A stretch of 64,000 nucleotides of DNA, taken from the NCBI GenBank assembly GCA_045430275.1, contig JAILXU010000012.1, forward strand, positions 65,359 to 129,358, given 5' to 3'. The notes beneath the pieces were generated by a model that ran no database searches, had not been told where the DNA came from, and saw only the letters and a list, made by a program, of their open reading frames with translations. Source of the DNA: Oceanobacter sp045430275. GTDB taxonomy: Bacteria > Pseudomonadota > Gammaproteobacteria > Pseudomonadales > Oceanobacteraceae. Shown one piece after another: positions 34,228-43,938 of this stretch. Each line of letters opens with the position of its first letter. The first letter of the stretch is position 1. A program made the translations under genes and the position numbers.

Positions 34228-35244
34228 ATGTCCCACGACAATCGGATGGCCAGCAACCTGTTTCTGAGTGGTGCCGCCGCCGTCATTATCATTGCCGGGA
34301 TCAAAAGTGCCGCCGATATGCTGGTGCCCTTCTTACTGGCGACGTTCATTGCAGTGCTTTCCACGCCATTGATGCGATGGCTGACCCGCAGGCACATCCC
34401 CGACGTCGCAGCCGTGCTGATTCTGGTGATCGGGCTATTGGTGGTTGGCGTTGGTCTGGCGACCTTTCTCGGCGGCACCCTGAACGCTTTTTATCAAGAC
34501 ATCCCGCTGTATGAAACAAAATTGCAGGCGTTGATGAGCAGTACCATCAGCTGGGTTCAGGGCTTCGGACTCGATATTCCCAATAATATTTTGCAGGATG
34601 CCATCAACCCCGGAGTCGTCATGGGGACGGTGACCCGAGTGTTTAATGGTCTGGGAAGCGTGCTGACCAATACGTTTCTGATTTTGTTCACGGTGGTGTT
34701 TATTCTGCTGGAAGCCTCTGGTATGCCAGACAAGCTGAAACAGGCCTTTGGCGAGCAAACCACCGCCCTGGAGCACTTTGAGCGCTTCAGCGATCTGGTA
34801 CAGCGCTATCTGGCCATCAAGACCCTGATGAGCCTTGGCACCGGCACGACCATCGGCATCATATTGTGGGTTATCGGTGTGGATTACGCCCCGGTCTGGG
34901 CGTTGATCGCGTTTCTGCTTAACTACATTCCCAATATTGGCTCCATCATTGCCGCCGTACCTGCCGTACTGGTTGCTCTGATCCAGATTGGGCCAGCCGC
35001 TGCCCTGGCCACGGGCATTAGCTACATTGTCGTCAATACCCTGTTCGGAAATGTCATCGAGCCACGCATGATGGGCCGCACACTGGGGCTGTCCACGCTG
35101 GTGGTGTTTCTGTCGCTGGTGTTCTGGGGCTGGATTCTTGGCCCCGTCGGCATGCTGCTGTCAATTCCGCTGACCATGGTGGTGAAAATCGCGCTGGAAA
35201 CCAATCCGCAAAGCCGCTGGCTGGCCACCTTGCTTGATCATTGA
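34228..35244 (+). CDS. AI-2E family transporter (PF01594 permease)
   Basis: 338 residues with about seven or eight spans. Typical features are the early pair AAAVIIIAGIKSAADMLVPFLLATFIAVL, the long loop with helices (residues 90-150), and the end block LNYIPNIGSIIAAVPAVLVAL, NTLFGNVIEPRMMGRTLGLSTLVVFLSLVFWGWILG. Members act as autoinducer-2 exporters or Na+/H+ antiporters, so the substrate here is unknown. The ATG at 34228 has AAGGA seven bases upstream. Confidence 0.9.
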   Translation: MSHDNRMASNLFLSGAAAVIIIAGIKSAADMLVPFLLATFIAVLSTPLMRWLTRRHIPDVAAVLILVIGLLVVGVGLATFLGGTLNAFYQDIPLYETKLQALMSSTISWVQGFGLDIPNNILQDAINPGVVMGTVTRVFNGLGSVLTNTFLILFTVVFILLEASGMPDKLKQAFGEQTTALEHFERFSDLVQRYLAIKTLMSLGTGTTIGIILWVIGVDYAPVWALIAFLLNYIPNIGSIIAAVPAVLVALIQIGPAAALATGISYIVVNTLFGNVIEPRMMGRTLGLSTLVVFLSLVFWGWILGPVGMLLSIPLTMVVKIALETNPQSRWLATLLDH

Positions 35245-35378
35245 GCCTTCAACGGGCCTTACGTTGCACGACCAAAGCGGGGGGCAATTGCGGCAGAAAT
35301 ACATGAGCCAGGCCGATAAGCCCTCAGTTATAGTGGAAAACCGAATATCTTTTTGCTATTAAAGACGACCTCTGCTCC

Positions 35379-35399
35379 CTATTGTCTGCTAGACCATAG
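35379..35399. promoter_or_regulatory. Palindrome upstream of the malic enzyme gene
   Basis: CTATTGTCT and AGACCATAG flank GCT (eight of nine bases pair). It is 54 bases before the malic enzyme start, in a promoter-like position. GTCT-N3-AGAC cores are seen in several GntR-type operators, but the regulator is unknown. Confidence 0.35.
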
Positions 35400-35452
35400 T
35401 TCAATAGTTGAGCCAAGGGATATTTAAAACCAATAAAACCTGGATGAGCACT

Positions 35453-36715
35453 ATGTCAGAAGATTTGAAACAAGCCGCTCTGGATTATCATGAGTTTCCA
35501 AAGCCAGGCAAGATCAGTGTTGAACTGAGCACGCCAGCCGAAACTGCTCGTGATCTTTCTCTGGCCTATAGCCCGGGTGTTGCAGAGCCGGTGAAGGAAA
35601 TTGCCGCAGACCCTGAGAACGCCTACAAATACACCGCCAAGGGCAACCTGGTGGCGGTCATTTCTGACGGTACCGCCATTCTTGGCCTGGGTGCTCTGGG
35701 GCCATTGGCCTCCAAGCCTGTAATGGAAGGGAAATCACTGCTGTTCAAACGCTTCGCTGGCGTTGACTCCATCGACCTTGAAGTTGAGTCTGAAAGCCCG
35801 CAAGCCTTTATTGACACTGTACGTCGTATCGCCAACACCTTTGGCGGTATCAATCTGGAAGACATCAAGGCACCTGAGTGCTTTGAAATTGAACGCACTC
35901 TGATCGAGCAGTGTGATATTCCTGTCTTCCACGATGACCAGCACGGTACTGCGATCGTAACCGTTGCCGGTGTTCTGAACGCACTGGAAATTCAGGGCAA
36001 GAAGATTGAAGAAGTCAGCATGGCCGTACTCGGTGCCGGTGCTGCTGCCATCTCTTGCTCCAAACTGCTGATTCTGGCTGGCATGAAGCCAGAGAACATC
36101 TTTATGTGTGACCGTAAAGGTGTGATCCACACAGGTCGTGACGACCTGAATCAGTACAAAGCCATGTTCGCTGTTGAGACTGACAAGCGCACGGTTGACG
36201 ATGCACTGACCGGTGCTGACATCTTCCTGGGACTGTCCGGCCCAGACATGGTAACGGGCGACCAGATCAAGGCCATGGCCGACAATCCGGTTATCTTTGC
36301 TTGCGCCAACCCGGTTCCTGAAATCATGCCTGACGTGGTTGCAGAAGCACGCCCGGATGCCATCATGGCCACTGGCCGTTCTGACTTCCCGAACCAGGTG
36401 AACAACGTTCTGGGCTTCCCATTCATCTTCCGTGGTGCTCTGGACGTACGCGCCAAGCGCATCAACGAAGAAATGAAGCTGGCGGCTGCCAAAGCATTGG
36501 CAGGCCTGGCCAAAGAGCCAGTGACTCAGGAAGTTCTGGATGCTTACGGTCTGGATTCTCTGGCATTCGGCAAGGACTACATTATCCCGAAAGCGACAGA
36601 CTCTCGTCTGTTGGGTGTGGTCTCCACCGCCGTTGCTCAAGCCGCTATTGATACCGGTTCTGCAGCAGGCCCACTGCCCGCGAACTACCCGCTGAAGTCC
36701 ATCGCTGACATCTGA
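35453..36715 (+). CDS. Malic enzyme, short form without PTA domain
   Basis: 420 residues. The N-terminal malic domain has DLSLAYSPGVAEPVKEI and TAKGNLVAVISDGTAILGLG, the catalytic segment DDQHGTAIV follows, and the NAD(P) fold has VLGAGAAAISCSKLL. It decarboxylates malate to pyruvate. The phosphotransacetylase-like C-terminal domain of long MaeB forms is absent. NADP preference is typical for the class but not shown here. ATG at 35453 is chosen by conservation; 35444 is an in-frame alternative and neither has a strong ribosome site. A strong terminator follows. Confidence 0.93.
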   Translation: MSEDLKQAALDYHEFPKPGKISVELSTPAETARDLSLAYSPGVAEPVKEIAADPENAYKYTAKGNLVAVISDGTAILGLGALGPLASKPVMEGKSLLFKRFAGVDSIDLEVESESPQAFIDTVRRIANTFGGINLEDIKAPECFEIERTLIEQCDIPVFHDDQHGTAIVTVAGVLNALEIQGKKIEEVSMAVLGAGAAAISCSKLLILAGMKPENIFMCDRKGVIHTGRDDLNQYKAMFAVETDKRTVDDALTGADIFLGLSGPDMVTGDQIKAMADNPVIFACANPVPEIMPDVVAEARPDAIMATGRSDFPNQVNNVLGFPFIFRGALDVRAKRINEEMKLAAAKALAGLAKEPVTQEVLDAYGLDSLAFGKDYIIPKATDSRLLGVVSTAVAQAAIDTGSAAGPLPANYPLKSIADI

Positions 36716-36737
36716 TCAACGCTGGCACTTCCGCTAT

Positions 36738-36775
36738 AAAAAACCCGCTGCTCGCAAGAACAGCGGGTTTTTTTT
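36738..36775. terminator. Strong rho-independent terminator
   Basis: Arms AAAAAACCCGCTG and CAGCGGGTTTTTT with a ten-base loop and an eight-base T-run on the plus strand. It lies just after the malic enzyme gene and before the stop of the convergent MFS gene, working in both directions. Confidence 0.93.
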
Positions 36776-36824
36776 ATGACTTTTTTACGATTTTCTCAGT
36801 TCTCCAGCCGCAACCTCAATACGA

Positions 36825-38030
36825 TCAGACGGCCCGTTCCGGATCTGGATAACAGTCGGCCTCACGCGCTGTTTTTTGCTGTAAACGCATCGCCATCAGC
36901 AACAACACGGTTCCAACACCCATCACCACCGCCGTTAATAACAGCCCTTGTTGATAATCCCCCTGCTGCTCGGCCAGGTAGCCGGTAATGGCGGGTGCGA
37001 TCATCTGGGCAAGTCCATAGCTGAAGGTTAAATGACTCATCGGACGCGACGGATTGGCGGGATACAGCCGCCCAACCAGCGCCAACATCATGCTGACAAT
37101 GCCGATAAAACTGGCACCGTAAATAATCGCGCTGAGCATCACCAGCCAAAAATCATCACCGATCAGCAACATCAGCACACTCAGGCCATTCAACACATAC
37201 GCCAACAGCAGAGCAGGCCAGTCTCCGACCCGTCTGACATACAAATCCCAGAGCCAACACCCCAGCGCCGCCGACAAGCCAACAACCAGCCACAGGCCAT
37301 TACTGCTGTCGGCAAGAGAGGGAGTGGAGCGGGCAATCGCCACCAGGAACGTGGCGCTGACCACGTAACCGGCACCGGCACAAAAATAGGCCATTTGTAG
37401 CGTCAGCATAAACTGCGGGTGCCGCCGGACTGGCGCGGAAGCGGACTTTGCCGTCATGGCACTGGTGTGAAAATCCGGCATCCAGAGCCGAACAGGAATC
37501 AACAGAAACAAACCGGCGGCAGCGTATATTTGCCATTGCTCATCCCAGGTAAACCGGGTACTGATCACTTCGGAGATCAATGCAGTCAGTGCAATACCAA
37601 GCCCCAGGCCGGAAAAGAAAACCCCCAACTCTGGCTTTTGCTGATGGCGCAGCAGCCACAGCATCAACAGGCCTGCTCCCAGCAACACACCGGCTGCGCT
37701 GCTTAGCCCCGCCAGAAACCGCAGCACATACCAGAGCCATTCCTGTGTGGTGTAGGCCATCGCTACTGTTGTGATTACCGCACCCGCCAGCCCCAACTGA
37801 TACAGCATCACCTTGAGACGAATATTCTGAAGGCGGGAAATCAACAGCGCTCCGATCAAATACCCGGCGTAATTGGCGGAGGCCAGATAGCCCGCAACCG
37901 ATTCACTCAGGCCAATGCCCTGAGTCATTTCAGGAATCATGGGTGTATAGGCGAAGCGAGCAATGCCCACCGTTACCATCATCCCCAGCACGCTGGAAAG
38001 CAGCACGCGTATTTTCTCAACTGTTTTCAT
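36825..38030 (-). CDS. YbfB/YjiJ family MFS transporter
   Basis: 401 residues with twelve hydrophobic spans. The N-terminus LSSVLGMMVTVGIARFAYTPMIPEM and GYLASANYAGYLIGALLISRL are characteristic of the YbfB/YjiJ branch. Substrate unknown. It is divergent from an AraC-type regulator gene with about 120 bases between, which probably controls it. Confidence 0.9.
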   Translation of the reverse strand: MKTVEKIRVLLSSVLGMMVTVGIARFAYTPMIPEMTQGIGLSESVAGYLASANYAGYLIGALLISRLQNIRLKVMLYQLGLAGAVITTVAMAYTTQEWLWYVLRFLAGLSSAAGVLLGAGLLMLWLLRHQQKPELGVFFSGLGLGIALTALISEVISTRFTWDEQWQIYAAAGLFLLIPVRLWMPDFHTSAMTAKSASAPVRRHPQFMLTLQMAYFCAGAGYVVSATFLVAIARSTPSLADSSNGLWLVVGLSAALGCWLWDLYVRRVGDWPALLLAYVLNGLSVLMLLIGDDFWLVMLSAIIYGASFIGIVSMMLALVGRLYPANPSRPMSHLTFSYGLAQMIAPAITGYLAEQQGDYQQGLLLTAVVMGVGTVLLLMAMRLQQKTAREADCYPDPERAV

Positions 38031-38149
38031 TGTGGCACCAAGAGGTCATTCAACAGGGCCTCAGATTACGAGAACCGATTGATGACTTCTTTCTATAAAA
38101 TGACAGAATATATCGATGAGCCGACATTCAGAGATACTATGGGTACGAT

Positions 38150-38929
38150 GTGGAAACGACAGCACTCAAGTTATTGAACATGGAACACCTGCCACGCGAA
38201 GTCTACGTGCGCCAGGAAATCATGCCTGCCCGACACTATTTCCCACCACATCACCATCGCTGGCACCAGTTGCTGTACGCCACGTCCGGTGTATTGGTGG
38301 TGACATTGCCCGGCGAGCGATTTTTTATCCCACCGGAGAAGGCCCTCTGGCTGCCTGCCGGTGTCGAGCATTCGGTGTATTCCGAATTCGGGACAGAGTT
38401 GAAAAGCCTGTACATCAGCCACGAATACCAGGGGCTGGGAGACACGCACAGCGTGCGAATTCAGGTATCGCCATTGCTGAGAGAATTGATTATTGAAGCC
38501 GCCAACTTTGCCATTGAATACGCGTCCGACAGTTACGAACAGGATGTCATGCAACTGCTGCTCAAAACACTGGCACGCCAGCACAGGGACTCGGATCACC
38601 TGCCCTGGCCGACCGACCCCGGACTGTTCGAGATGTGTCACCGGCTTTACCGGCAACCCGGCCAGCGAACACCGATTACCGACATCGCTCAACAACTGTC
38701 GTGCTCTGAGCGCACACTGGAGCGACGTTTCCGGCACCAGACCGGCATGACCTTTCGGGAATGGCAGCACAAGCTGCGACTGCTCAAGGCGATTGAATTA
38801 CTGGCCACCGATGCCAACATCACCCGAATCGCACTGGAACTTGGCTACAGCTCGCCGTCGCCCTTTATTCAGATGTTCCGGGAACGCACCGGTATGACAC
38901 CAACCCAATACCGCAAGCAGATCATTTGA
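38150..38929 (+). CDS. AraC family transcriptional regulator with cupin domain
   Basis: 259 residues. An N-terminal cupin ligand pocket (FPPHHHRWHQLLYATSGVLVV, FIPPEKALWLPAGVEHSV) is followed by two helix-turn-helix motifs from about residue 160 (ITDIAQQLSCSERTLERRFRHQTGMTFREWQ and ITRIALELGYSSPSPFIQMFRERTGMTPTQYR). The GTG at 38150 and the ATG at 38180 are both possible starts; neither has a strong ribosome site. It likely regulates the divergent MFS gene. Confidence 0.9.
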   Translation: METTALKLLNMEHLPREVYVRQEIMPARHYFPPHHHRWHQLLYATSGVLVVTLPGERFFIPPEKALWLPAGVEHSVYSEFGTELKSLYISHEYQGLGDTHSVRIQVSPLLRELIIEAANFAIEYASDSYEQDVMQLLLKTLARQHRDSDHLPWPTDPGLFEMCHRLYRQPGQRTPITDIAQQLSCSERTLERRFRHQTGMTFREWQHKLRLLKAIELLATDANITRIALELGYSSPSPFIQMFRERTGMTPTQYRKQII

Positions 38930-38964
38930 AACCATCAGGCGTACCAGTCTGGAGTCTCAACGCT

Positions 38965-39801
38965 TTATTCATCAACTTCGCGCCACCAGGCCAAGTCTTT
39001 TTTCGATTTGATCTCGGTTTGCACATCGCTGTCCAGCTTATTGAAGAACACCAGACCGGTTTGCTGCTCCACTTCCTCGACGGAAAAGGCATAGTCCCAC
39101 AGATCACTCGCGGCAATGTCCTTGTTGGGCAACACAAACCCAATACACGTCTGGTGCTTGAAGGAATACACCACTTTGTAGAAAAAACGCGGTAAAGGGA
39201 TGCCGTTGATGCGCTTTGATCGCAAACCGTAAACTGGCCCATTAATCACCATTAATTTGCCTTTGGTGTGCGTCCAGCCTCGCACAACGGTTTCCAAGCG
39301 CTTCCAGCCCTGACGGTTTAACTTGGGGTGTTGCAGCGCCACGTTACTCATGGCAAACGTCTGGTCGTTGCTCTTGCGACTGAAATCAATCGAGGCGCTG
39401 GGTGCGAGGTGTCCCTTGTCGTAGCCTGTGCTTTTGAAATCCTGAGGTTTTAACCGATACGGTTCGGGTACATTGAGATCAGGATAGAAACCATCAGCGC
39501 GAGGAACATCGACACCAATGGAGCCTTTTGAGGCGGTATAACACACCCACATGGCGCACTTGCGCTTGAAGCTGAACCCGAGGCTGTAGCCGTCACGATT
39601 CAATACCAGATCCGTTTCGCAAGGTTCACCCAGCTTGCGGTGATTGCGCAGCGCATACACCCAGGTGTAGGACTTATGCCGGTTTGGAATTAACCATTGC
39701 GAAATGCCGTATTGCAGCAACGCCCCGAACAGCACGGATATTCCAATAAAAACCCACACGATTGGCGTTAACGCCGCCGTGATTTCTGACACATCAAACA
39801 T
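38965..39801 (-). CDS. DNA/RNA non-specific endonuclease with membrane anchor
   Basis: 278 residues. A hydrophobic segment at about 10-32 (PIVWVFIGISVLFGALLQYGI) suggests a signal anchor. The nuclease domain (PF01223) starts near residue 55, with the catalytic region STGYDKGHLAPSA, a DKGH variant of the usual DRGH motif, and the metal-site Asn in FAMSNVALQHPKLN. Such enzymes cut DNA and RNA outside the cytoplasm. ATG at 39801 is chosen since AAGGAA lies nine bases upstream; a GTG two codons earlier is too close. Two small palindromes (39835-39860) lie upstream. Confidence 0.85.
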   Translation of the reverse strand: MFDVSEITAALTPIVWVFIGISVLFGALLQYGISQWLIPNRHKSYTWVYALRNHRKLGEPCETDLVLNRDGYSLGFSFKRKCAMWVCYTASKGSIGVDVPRADGFYPDLNVPEPYRLKPQDFKSTGYDKGHLAPSASIDFSRKSNDQTFAMSNVALQHPKLNRQGWKRLETVVRGWTHTKGKLMVINGPVYGLRSKRINGIPLPRFFYKVVYSFKHQTCIGFVLPNKDIAASDLWDYAFSVEEVEQQTGLVFFNKLDSDVQTEIKSKKDLAWWREVDE

Positions 39802-40016
39802 CCGCACACATTCCTTTTCGGTCGACTTCTATCCAGAGAGCGTTCTCTAACTTCCGTTAGCTTTTATATACGCCACACATGGTATTACAAACACGGTGGC
39901 CATGTTCCTGTTTTGTGACGTCTGTAGCAGCACCCAGATATAGAAAAGATGACCCGGAGAGAGTGGCAACGGGAGAGAGCGAATTGCCGGAGAAGGCCAT
40001 GATCAGACGGGAAATC

Positions 40017-40050
40017 AAAAAAGGCCCTCTCACGTTAGTAAGAGGGCCTT
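40017..40050 (-). terminator. Strong terminator of the paa operon
   Basis: On the minus strand the hairpin AGGCCCTCT/AGAGGGCCT is followed by TTTTTTGATT. It lies 45 bases downstream of the paaZ stop and ends the paaABCDEZ transcript. An A-run on the other side makes it partly bidirectional. Confidence 0.92.
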
Positions 40051-40094
40051 TCGATACTGAAACCCATCGGAATCAGTACGTTGTAACGTCAGAC

Positions 40095-42146
40095 TTATGG
40101 ACGCTTCAGAACCAGTGTCAAAATGTCGTAGCTGGCAACCAGCTCATCATCCTGATTGGTCACTTCCACATCCCAGGCAACCACGCCCTGAGCTTCGCCT
40201 TTCTCGCTGACTTTGCCCTGGTCGATCATGCGCTTACAGGTCAGACGGGCACGAATGGTGTCACCGATACCAACCGGATTCACAAAACGCAGCGTGTCCA
40301 GACCGTAGTTCGCCAGAACCGGGCCTTCGCCAGGGTAAACGAACAGACCCGCTGCTGCGGACAGTACAAAGTAACCGTGAGCGATACGCTTGCCGAACTG
40401 AGAGTCCTTGGCGGCGATCTCGTCGAAGTGCATGTAGAAGTGGTCACCGGACAGACAACCGAAGTTGACGATGTCCGCTTCGGTCACGGTACGACGATGC
40501 GTCAGCAAGGAATCGCCTGGCTTCAGGTCGTCGAAGTAGCGACGGAACGGGTGTACTTCAGTTTCGTTCACAGCACCGCCACGAACGTATTCGCGGGTAA
40601 CAGCGGTCAGCATGGTTGGAGAACCCTGAACCGCAGTACGCTGCATGTAGTGCTTAACAGAGCGGATACCGCCCAGTTCTTCACCACCACCGGCACGACC
40701 TGGGCCACCGTGTTTCAACATTGGCAGCGGCGAACCGTGGCCAGTGGATTCCTTGGAGGACTCTTCGTTCAGGATGTGAACACGGCCATGCCATGCTGCC
40801 AGTGCCGGAACGACCTTGCCAGCCACTTCAGGATCTTTGGTGATCAGGGACGACACCAGGCTGCCTTTACCGCGCGCGGCCAGAGCAACGGCGTGGTCAA
40901 CGTCACGGTAGCCCATCACGGTGCTCACCGGGCCGAAGGCTTCGATGTCGTGTGCGCCACCTTCGGCATCCGGGTCACGGCTCAACAGCAATGTTGGCTC
41001 GAAGAATGCGCCGTTTTCAGTGCCTGCGCCGGTTGGAGCGAAGTCAGCATTGCCGCCACAGATGCGTTCACTGGTCGCCAGTAACTGCTCTACGGTATCG
41101 CGAACGTCGGCCTGCTGAGTGTGAGAAGCCAGCGCACCCATGCGAACGCCTTCAACACTTGGGTCACCCACGGTGGTTTTGGCCAGACGTGCAGACAGCT
41201 TCTCGGCAACCGCATCAACGCGGTTCTCAGGCACCAGAATACGACGGATCGCGGTACATTTCTGACCCGCTTTCACAGTCATTTCACGCGCGACTTCTTT
41301 CACGAACAGATCGAATTCAACATCGTCTGGCGTCACATCCGGGGCTAGGATGGCGCAGTTCAGAGAGTCGGCTTCGCCATTGAATGGCACAGAGTTGTTG
41401 ATCAGGTTTGGCGTCACACGCAGCTTCGCAGCCGTGCTTGCGGAACCAGTGAAGGTCACAACGTCCTGACCGTTCAGACGATCCAGCAGATCACCGGTAC
41501 GACCGATCACCAGCTGCAGGCTACCTTCAGGCAACAAGCCGGAGTTTTGCATCAGGCGGACAGCGGCTTCAGTGACATAGCTGGTAGAAGAACCCGGCTT
41601 CACAATGCACGGCATACCAGCGAGGAAGTTCGGCGCGAATTTTTCCAACATGCCCCAGATCGGGAAGTTGAACGCGTTGATGTGTACCGCAACGCCGTTG
41701 CGAGGCACCAGAATGTGGCTACCAAAGAACTGGCCTTTGGCACCCAGTTGCATCGCATCGCCTTCATGCATCACGTTGCCGGATGGCAGTTCGCGACGAC
41801 CCATGCTGGCGTAAGCAAACAACGTACCGGCACCGCCTTCGATGTCGATCCAGCTGTCCATACGGGTTGCACCCGTCTGGTGAGAAATCTCATACAGAGA
41901 TTCCTTGTGTTCCAGCAGGTATTTACCCAGATTTCTCAGGCAAGAGGCGCGGGTCTGAAAATCCATCTCCATCAGGGACTGATTGCCCTGCTTGCGGGCA
42001 AATGCCAGAGACTCTTCAAAATCGATGGTTTCAGCGTGGGTGTGGTAAACCACTTCGCCATTAAGGGCGCTGGTCAGACCTTGAGCGGCTTCGCTACCGA
42101 TCCACTGACCTGCAATAAAACTCTGTAACGTCGGGGCTTGACTCAT
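40095..42146 (-). CDS. paaZ: Bifunctional oxepin-CoA hydrolase / semialdehyde dehydrogenase PaaZ
   Basis: 683 residues. The N-terminal ~530 form an aldehyde dehydrogenase domain with catalytic Cys in AGQKCTAIRRI; the C-terminal ~150 form a MaoC-type R-hydratase domain (ADIVNFGCLSGDHFYMHFDE). PaaZ opens the oxepin-CoA ring and oxidises the aldehyde to 3-oxo-5,6-dehydrosuberyl-CoA. ATG at 42146 has GGAG six bases upstream. It ends the paaABCDEZ operon and is followed by a strong terminator. Confidence 0.96.
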   Translation of the reverse strand: MSQAPTLQSFIAGQWIGSEAAQGLTSALNGEVVYHTHAETIDFEESLAFARKQGNQSLMEMDFQTRASCLRNLGKYLLEHKESLYEISHQTGATRMDSWIDIEGGAGTLFAYASMGRRELPSGNVMHEGDAMQLGAKGQFFGSHILVPRNGVAVHINAFNFPIWGMLEKFAPNFLAGMPCIVKPGSSTSYVTEAAVRLMQNSGLLPEGSLQLVIGRTGDLLDRLNGQDVVTFTGSASTAAKLRVTPNLINNSVPFNGEADSLNCAILAPDVTPDDVEFDLFVKEVAREMTVKAGQKCTAIRRILVPENRVDAVAEKLSARLAKTTVGDPSVEGVRMGALASHTQQADVRDTVEQLLATSERICGGNADFAPTGAGTENGAFFEPTLLLSRDPDAEGGAHDIEAFGPVSTVMGYRDVDHAVALAARGKGSLVSSLITKDPEVAGKVVPALAAWHGRVHILNEESSKESTGHGSPLPMLKHGGPGRAGGGEELGGIRSVKHYMQRTAVQGSPTMLTAVTREYVRGGAVNETEVHPFRRYFDDLKPGDSLLTHRRTVTEADIVNFGCLSGDHFYMHFDEIAAKDSQFGKRIAHGYFVLSAAAGLFVYPGEGPVLANYGLDTLRFVNPVGIGDTIRARLTCKRMIDQGKVSEKGEAQGVVAWDVEVTNQDDELVASYDILTLVLKRP

Positions 42147-42244
42147 GGGAGGCTCCGCAATGTGGGGAATGTATAACGTTATCGGGGGTATAAAACGCAA
42201 TCGACCAGCCACCGTGGTTCACAATGGCTGGTCAACAGGCAGGA

Positions 42245-43321
42245 TCAGATCTGGTCGAAGTCAACCACAACCTTCTCAGATACCGGGTATGCCTGACAGG
42301 ACAACACATAACCCGCTTCGATTTCGTAGTCTTCCAGACCGAAATTCACATCCATATCCACTTCGCCTTCAACGACTTTACACTTACAAGTGGAACACAC
42401 ACCGGCTTTACACGAGAACGGCAATTCAGCACCGATCTTGTTGCCAGCTTCCAGAATGCTGTCGGTGTTTTGATCCAGGTCGAACGCCAGCGCACGGCCA
42501 TCCGCAATCACAGTCACGTTGGATGTGCTGGTATTTTCTGCAGCAGCCGCTGCACGCTCTTCACGCTTCTTGGCATTGCCAGCCGTCGCGAACAACTCGA
42601 AGAAAATACGGTCTGGCTCGCTACCGGCTTCAATCAGCATGTCGCGTACAGTTTCGGTCATTTCCTGAGGGCCACAGATGAAGCTGGCATCCAGGTTCTT
42701 GACGTCCAGCCAGCGGCTGAAGATTTCCTGACACTTTTCAGCGTCAATGTGACCGTTGTACAGATCCACATCCTGCTGCTCACGGCTGAAGATGAAGATC
42801 AGGTTCAGACGACCCATGTAAACATTCTTCAGTTCTTCCAACTGCTCACGGAACATGGTGGAAGAGCTGGAGCGGTTGCCGTACATCAGGGTAACCGTGC
42901 TGTTTGGCTCGGCTTGCAGCGTGGACTTCACGATTGACAGGATTGGCGTGATGCCAGAACCGGCCGCAACGGCCAGGTAGTTGCCTTCGCGCTCAGCATC
43001 CAGATCAATGAAGAAGTTGCCGGTCGGTGCCATCACTTCCAGCTCATCGCCCACTTTCAGTTCTTCGTTCGCAAACGTGGAGAACAGACCACCCGGTACT
43101 TTTTTAACAGCAACACGGATTTCACCGTCGTTGATACCCGTACAGATGGAGTAAGAACGACGCACTTCTTCGCCATTCAACTGGGTACGCATGGTCAGGT
43201 ACTGACCCTGAGTGAATTGGAAGCTGTCGTTCAACTCGGCAGGAATATCAAAAGCCAGTGACACGGAGTCGCGCGTTTCCTGGCGAACATCCTGAATAGT
43301 CAGGGAATGGAATTGGCTCAT
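42245..43321 (-). CDS. paaE: Phenylacetyl-CoA epoxidase, reductase subunit PaaE
   Basis: 358 residues. An N-terminal flavodoxin-reductase-like domain (RRSYSICTG for flavin, AAGSGITPILSI for NAD(P)H) is fused to a C-terminal plant-type 2Fe-2S ferredoxin with CKAGVCSTCKC and a distal Cys in VLSCQAYP. PaaE feeds electrons from NADPH to the PaaAC oxygenase. GGAGAG lies eight bases before the ATG. It follows paaD by 38 bases. Confidence 0.96.
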   Translation of the reverse strand: MSQFHSLTIQDVRQETRDSVSLAFDIPAELNDSFQFTQGQYLTMRTQLNGEEVRRSYSICTGINDGEIRVAVKKVPGGLFSTFANEELKVGDELEVMAPTGNFFIDLDAEREGNYLAVAAGSGITPILSIVKSTLQAEPNSTVTLMYGNRSSSSTMFREQLEELKNVYMGRLNLIFIFSREQQDVDLYNGHIDAEKCQEIFSRWLDVKNLDASFICGPQEMTETVRDMLIEAGSEPDRIFFELFATAGNAKKREERAAAAAENTSTSNVTVIADGRALAFDLDQNTDSILEAGNKIGAELPFSCKAGVCSTCKCKVVEGEVDMDVNFGLEDYEIEAGYVLSCQAYPVSEKVVVDFDQI

Positions 43322-43359
43322 AAGTAATCTCTCCGCAGCCACCGTCTATCCGGGTGGCT

Positions 43360-43938
43360 TTAAATACATTTGAAATAGTCAAACGGTTCCAGGCAATCGC
43401 TGCAGCGGTACAGCGCTTTGCACGCAGTTGAACCGAATTCACTGATACGTTCGGTATGCTCACTGCCACAATGCGGGCAGTTGACCTGATCGTCGCCGGA
43501 TAACAGGCTCTTTTTGCTGGCGCTGCCCACCGGGGGCGCGATACCAAAAGCGCGCAGCTCTTCACGGCCTTTTTCGGTAATCCAGTCGGTCGTCCAGGCT
43601 GGATTCAAACGCTGCTCCAGTACCGGGTTTTCAAAACCGGCCTCAACCAACGCTTCTTCGATCAGTTGTTCGATAAATTCTGTTGCCGGGCAGCCGGAAT
43701 AGGTTGGAGTCACCACCACGTGGAGGTGGCCTTGCTGCCAACTGACGTCACGCACGATACCGAGATCAACCACGCTGACCACGGGGACTTCCGGGTCCAT
43801 CACATCCAGGAGCACCGCCCAGGCGCGTTGGACATCGTCCGACGAACCGTCGCGGGCTCCGCGATCACTGCCGATCAGGCCGGGAGTCGACATGGAGACG
43901 ACTACCGGTTCTGAATCAGGACGATCACCAGGTTGCAT
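43360..43938 (-). CDS. paaD: Phenylacetyl-CoA epoxidase accessory protein PaaD
   Basis: 192 residues. An MIP18/DUF59-like domain (VMDPEVPVVSVVDLGIV, PTYSGCPAT) is followed by a C-terminal zinc ribbon (NCPHCGSEHTERIS, RCSDC). PaaD is needed for activity of the epoxidase, probably in Fe-S maturation of PaaE. ATG at 43938 overlaps the paaC stop by 14 bases; a shorter ATG at 43893 gives a more standard length and cannot be excluded. Confidence 0.94.
   Translation of the reverse strand: MQPGDRPDSEPVVVSMSTPGLIGSDRGARDGSSDDVQRAWAVLLDVMDPEVPVVSVVDLGIVRDVSWQQGHLHVVVTPTYSGCPATEFIEQLIEEALVEAGFENPVLEQRLNPAWTTDWITEKGREELRAFGIAPPVGSASKKSLLSGDDQVNCPHCGSEHTERISEFGSTACKALYRCSDCLEPFDYFKCI

Noticed and set aside
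39879..41084. Plus-strand frame opposite paaZ
   Set aside because: Shadow of paaZ, and it runs through the terminator at 40017-40050.
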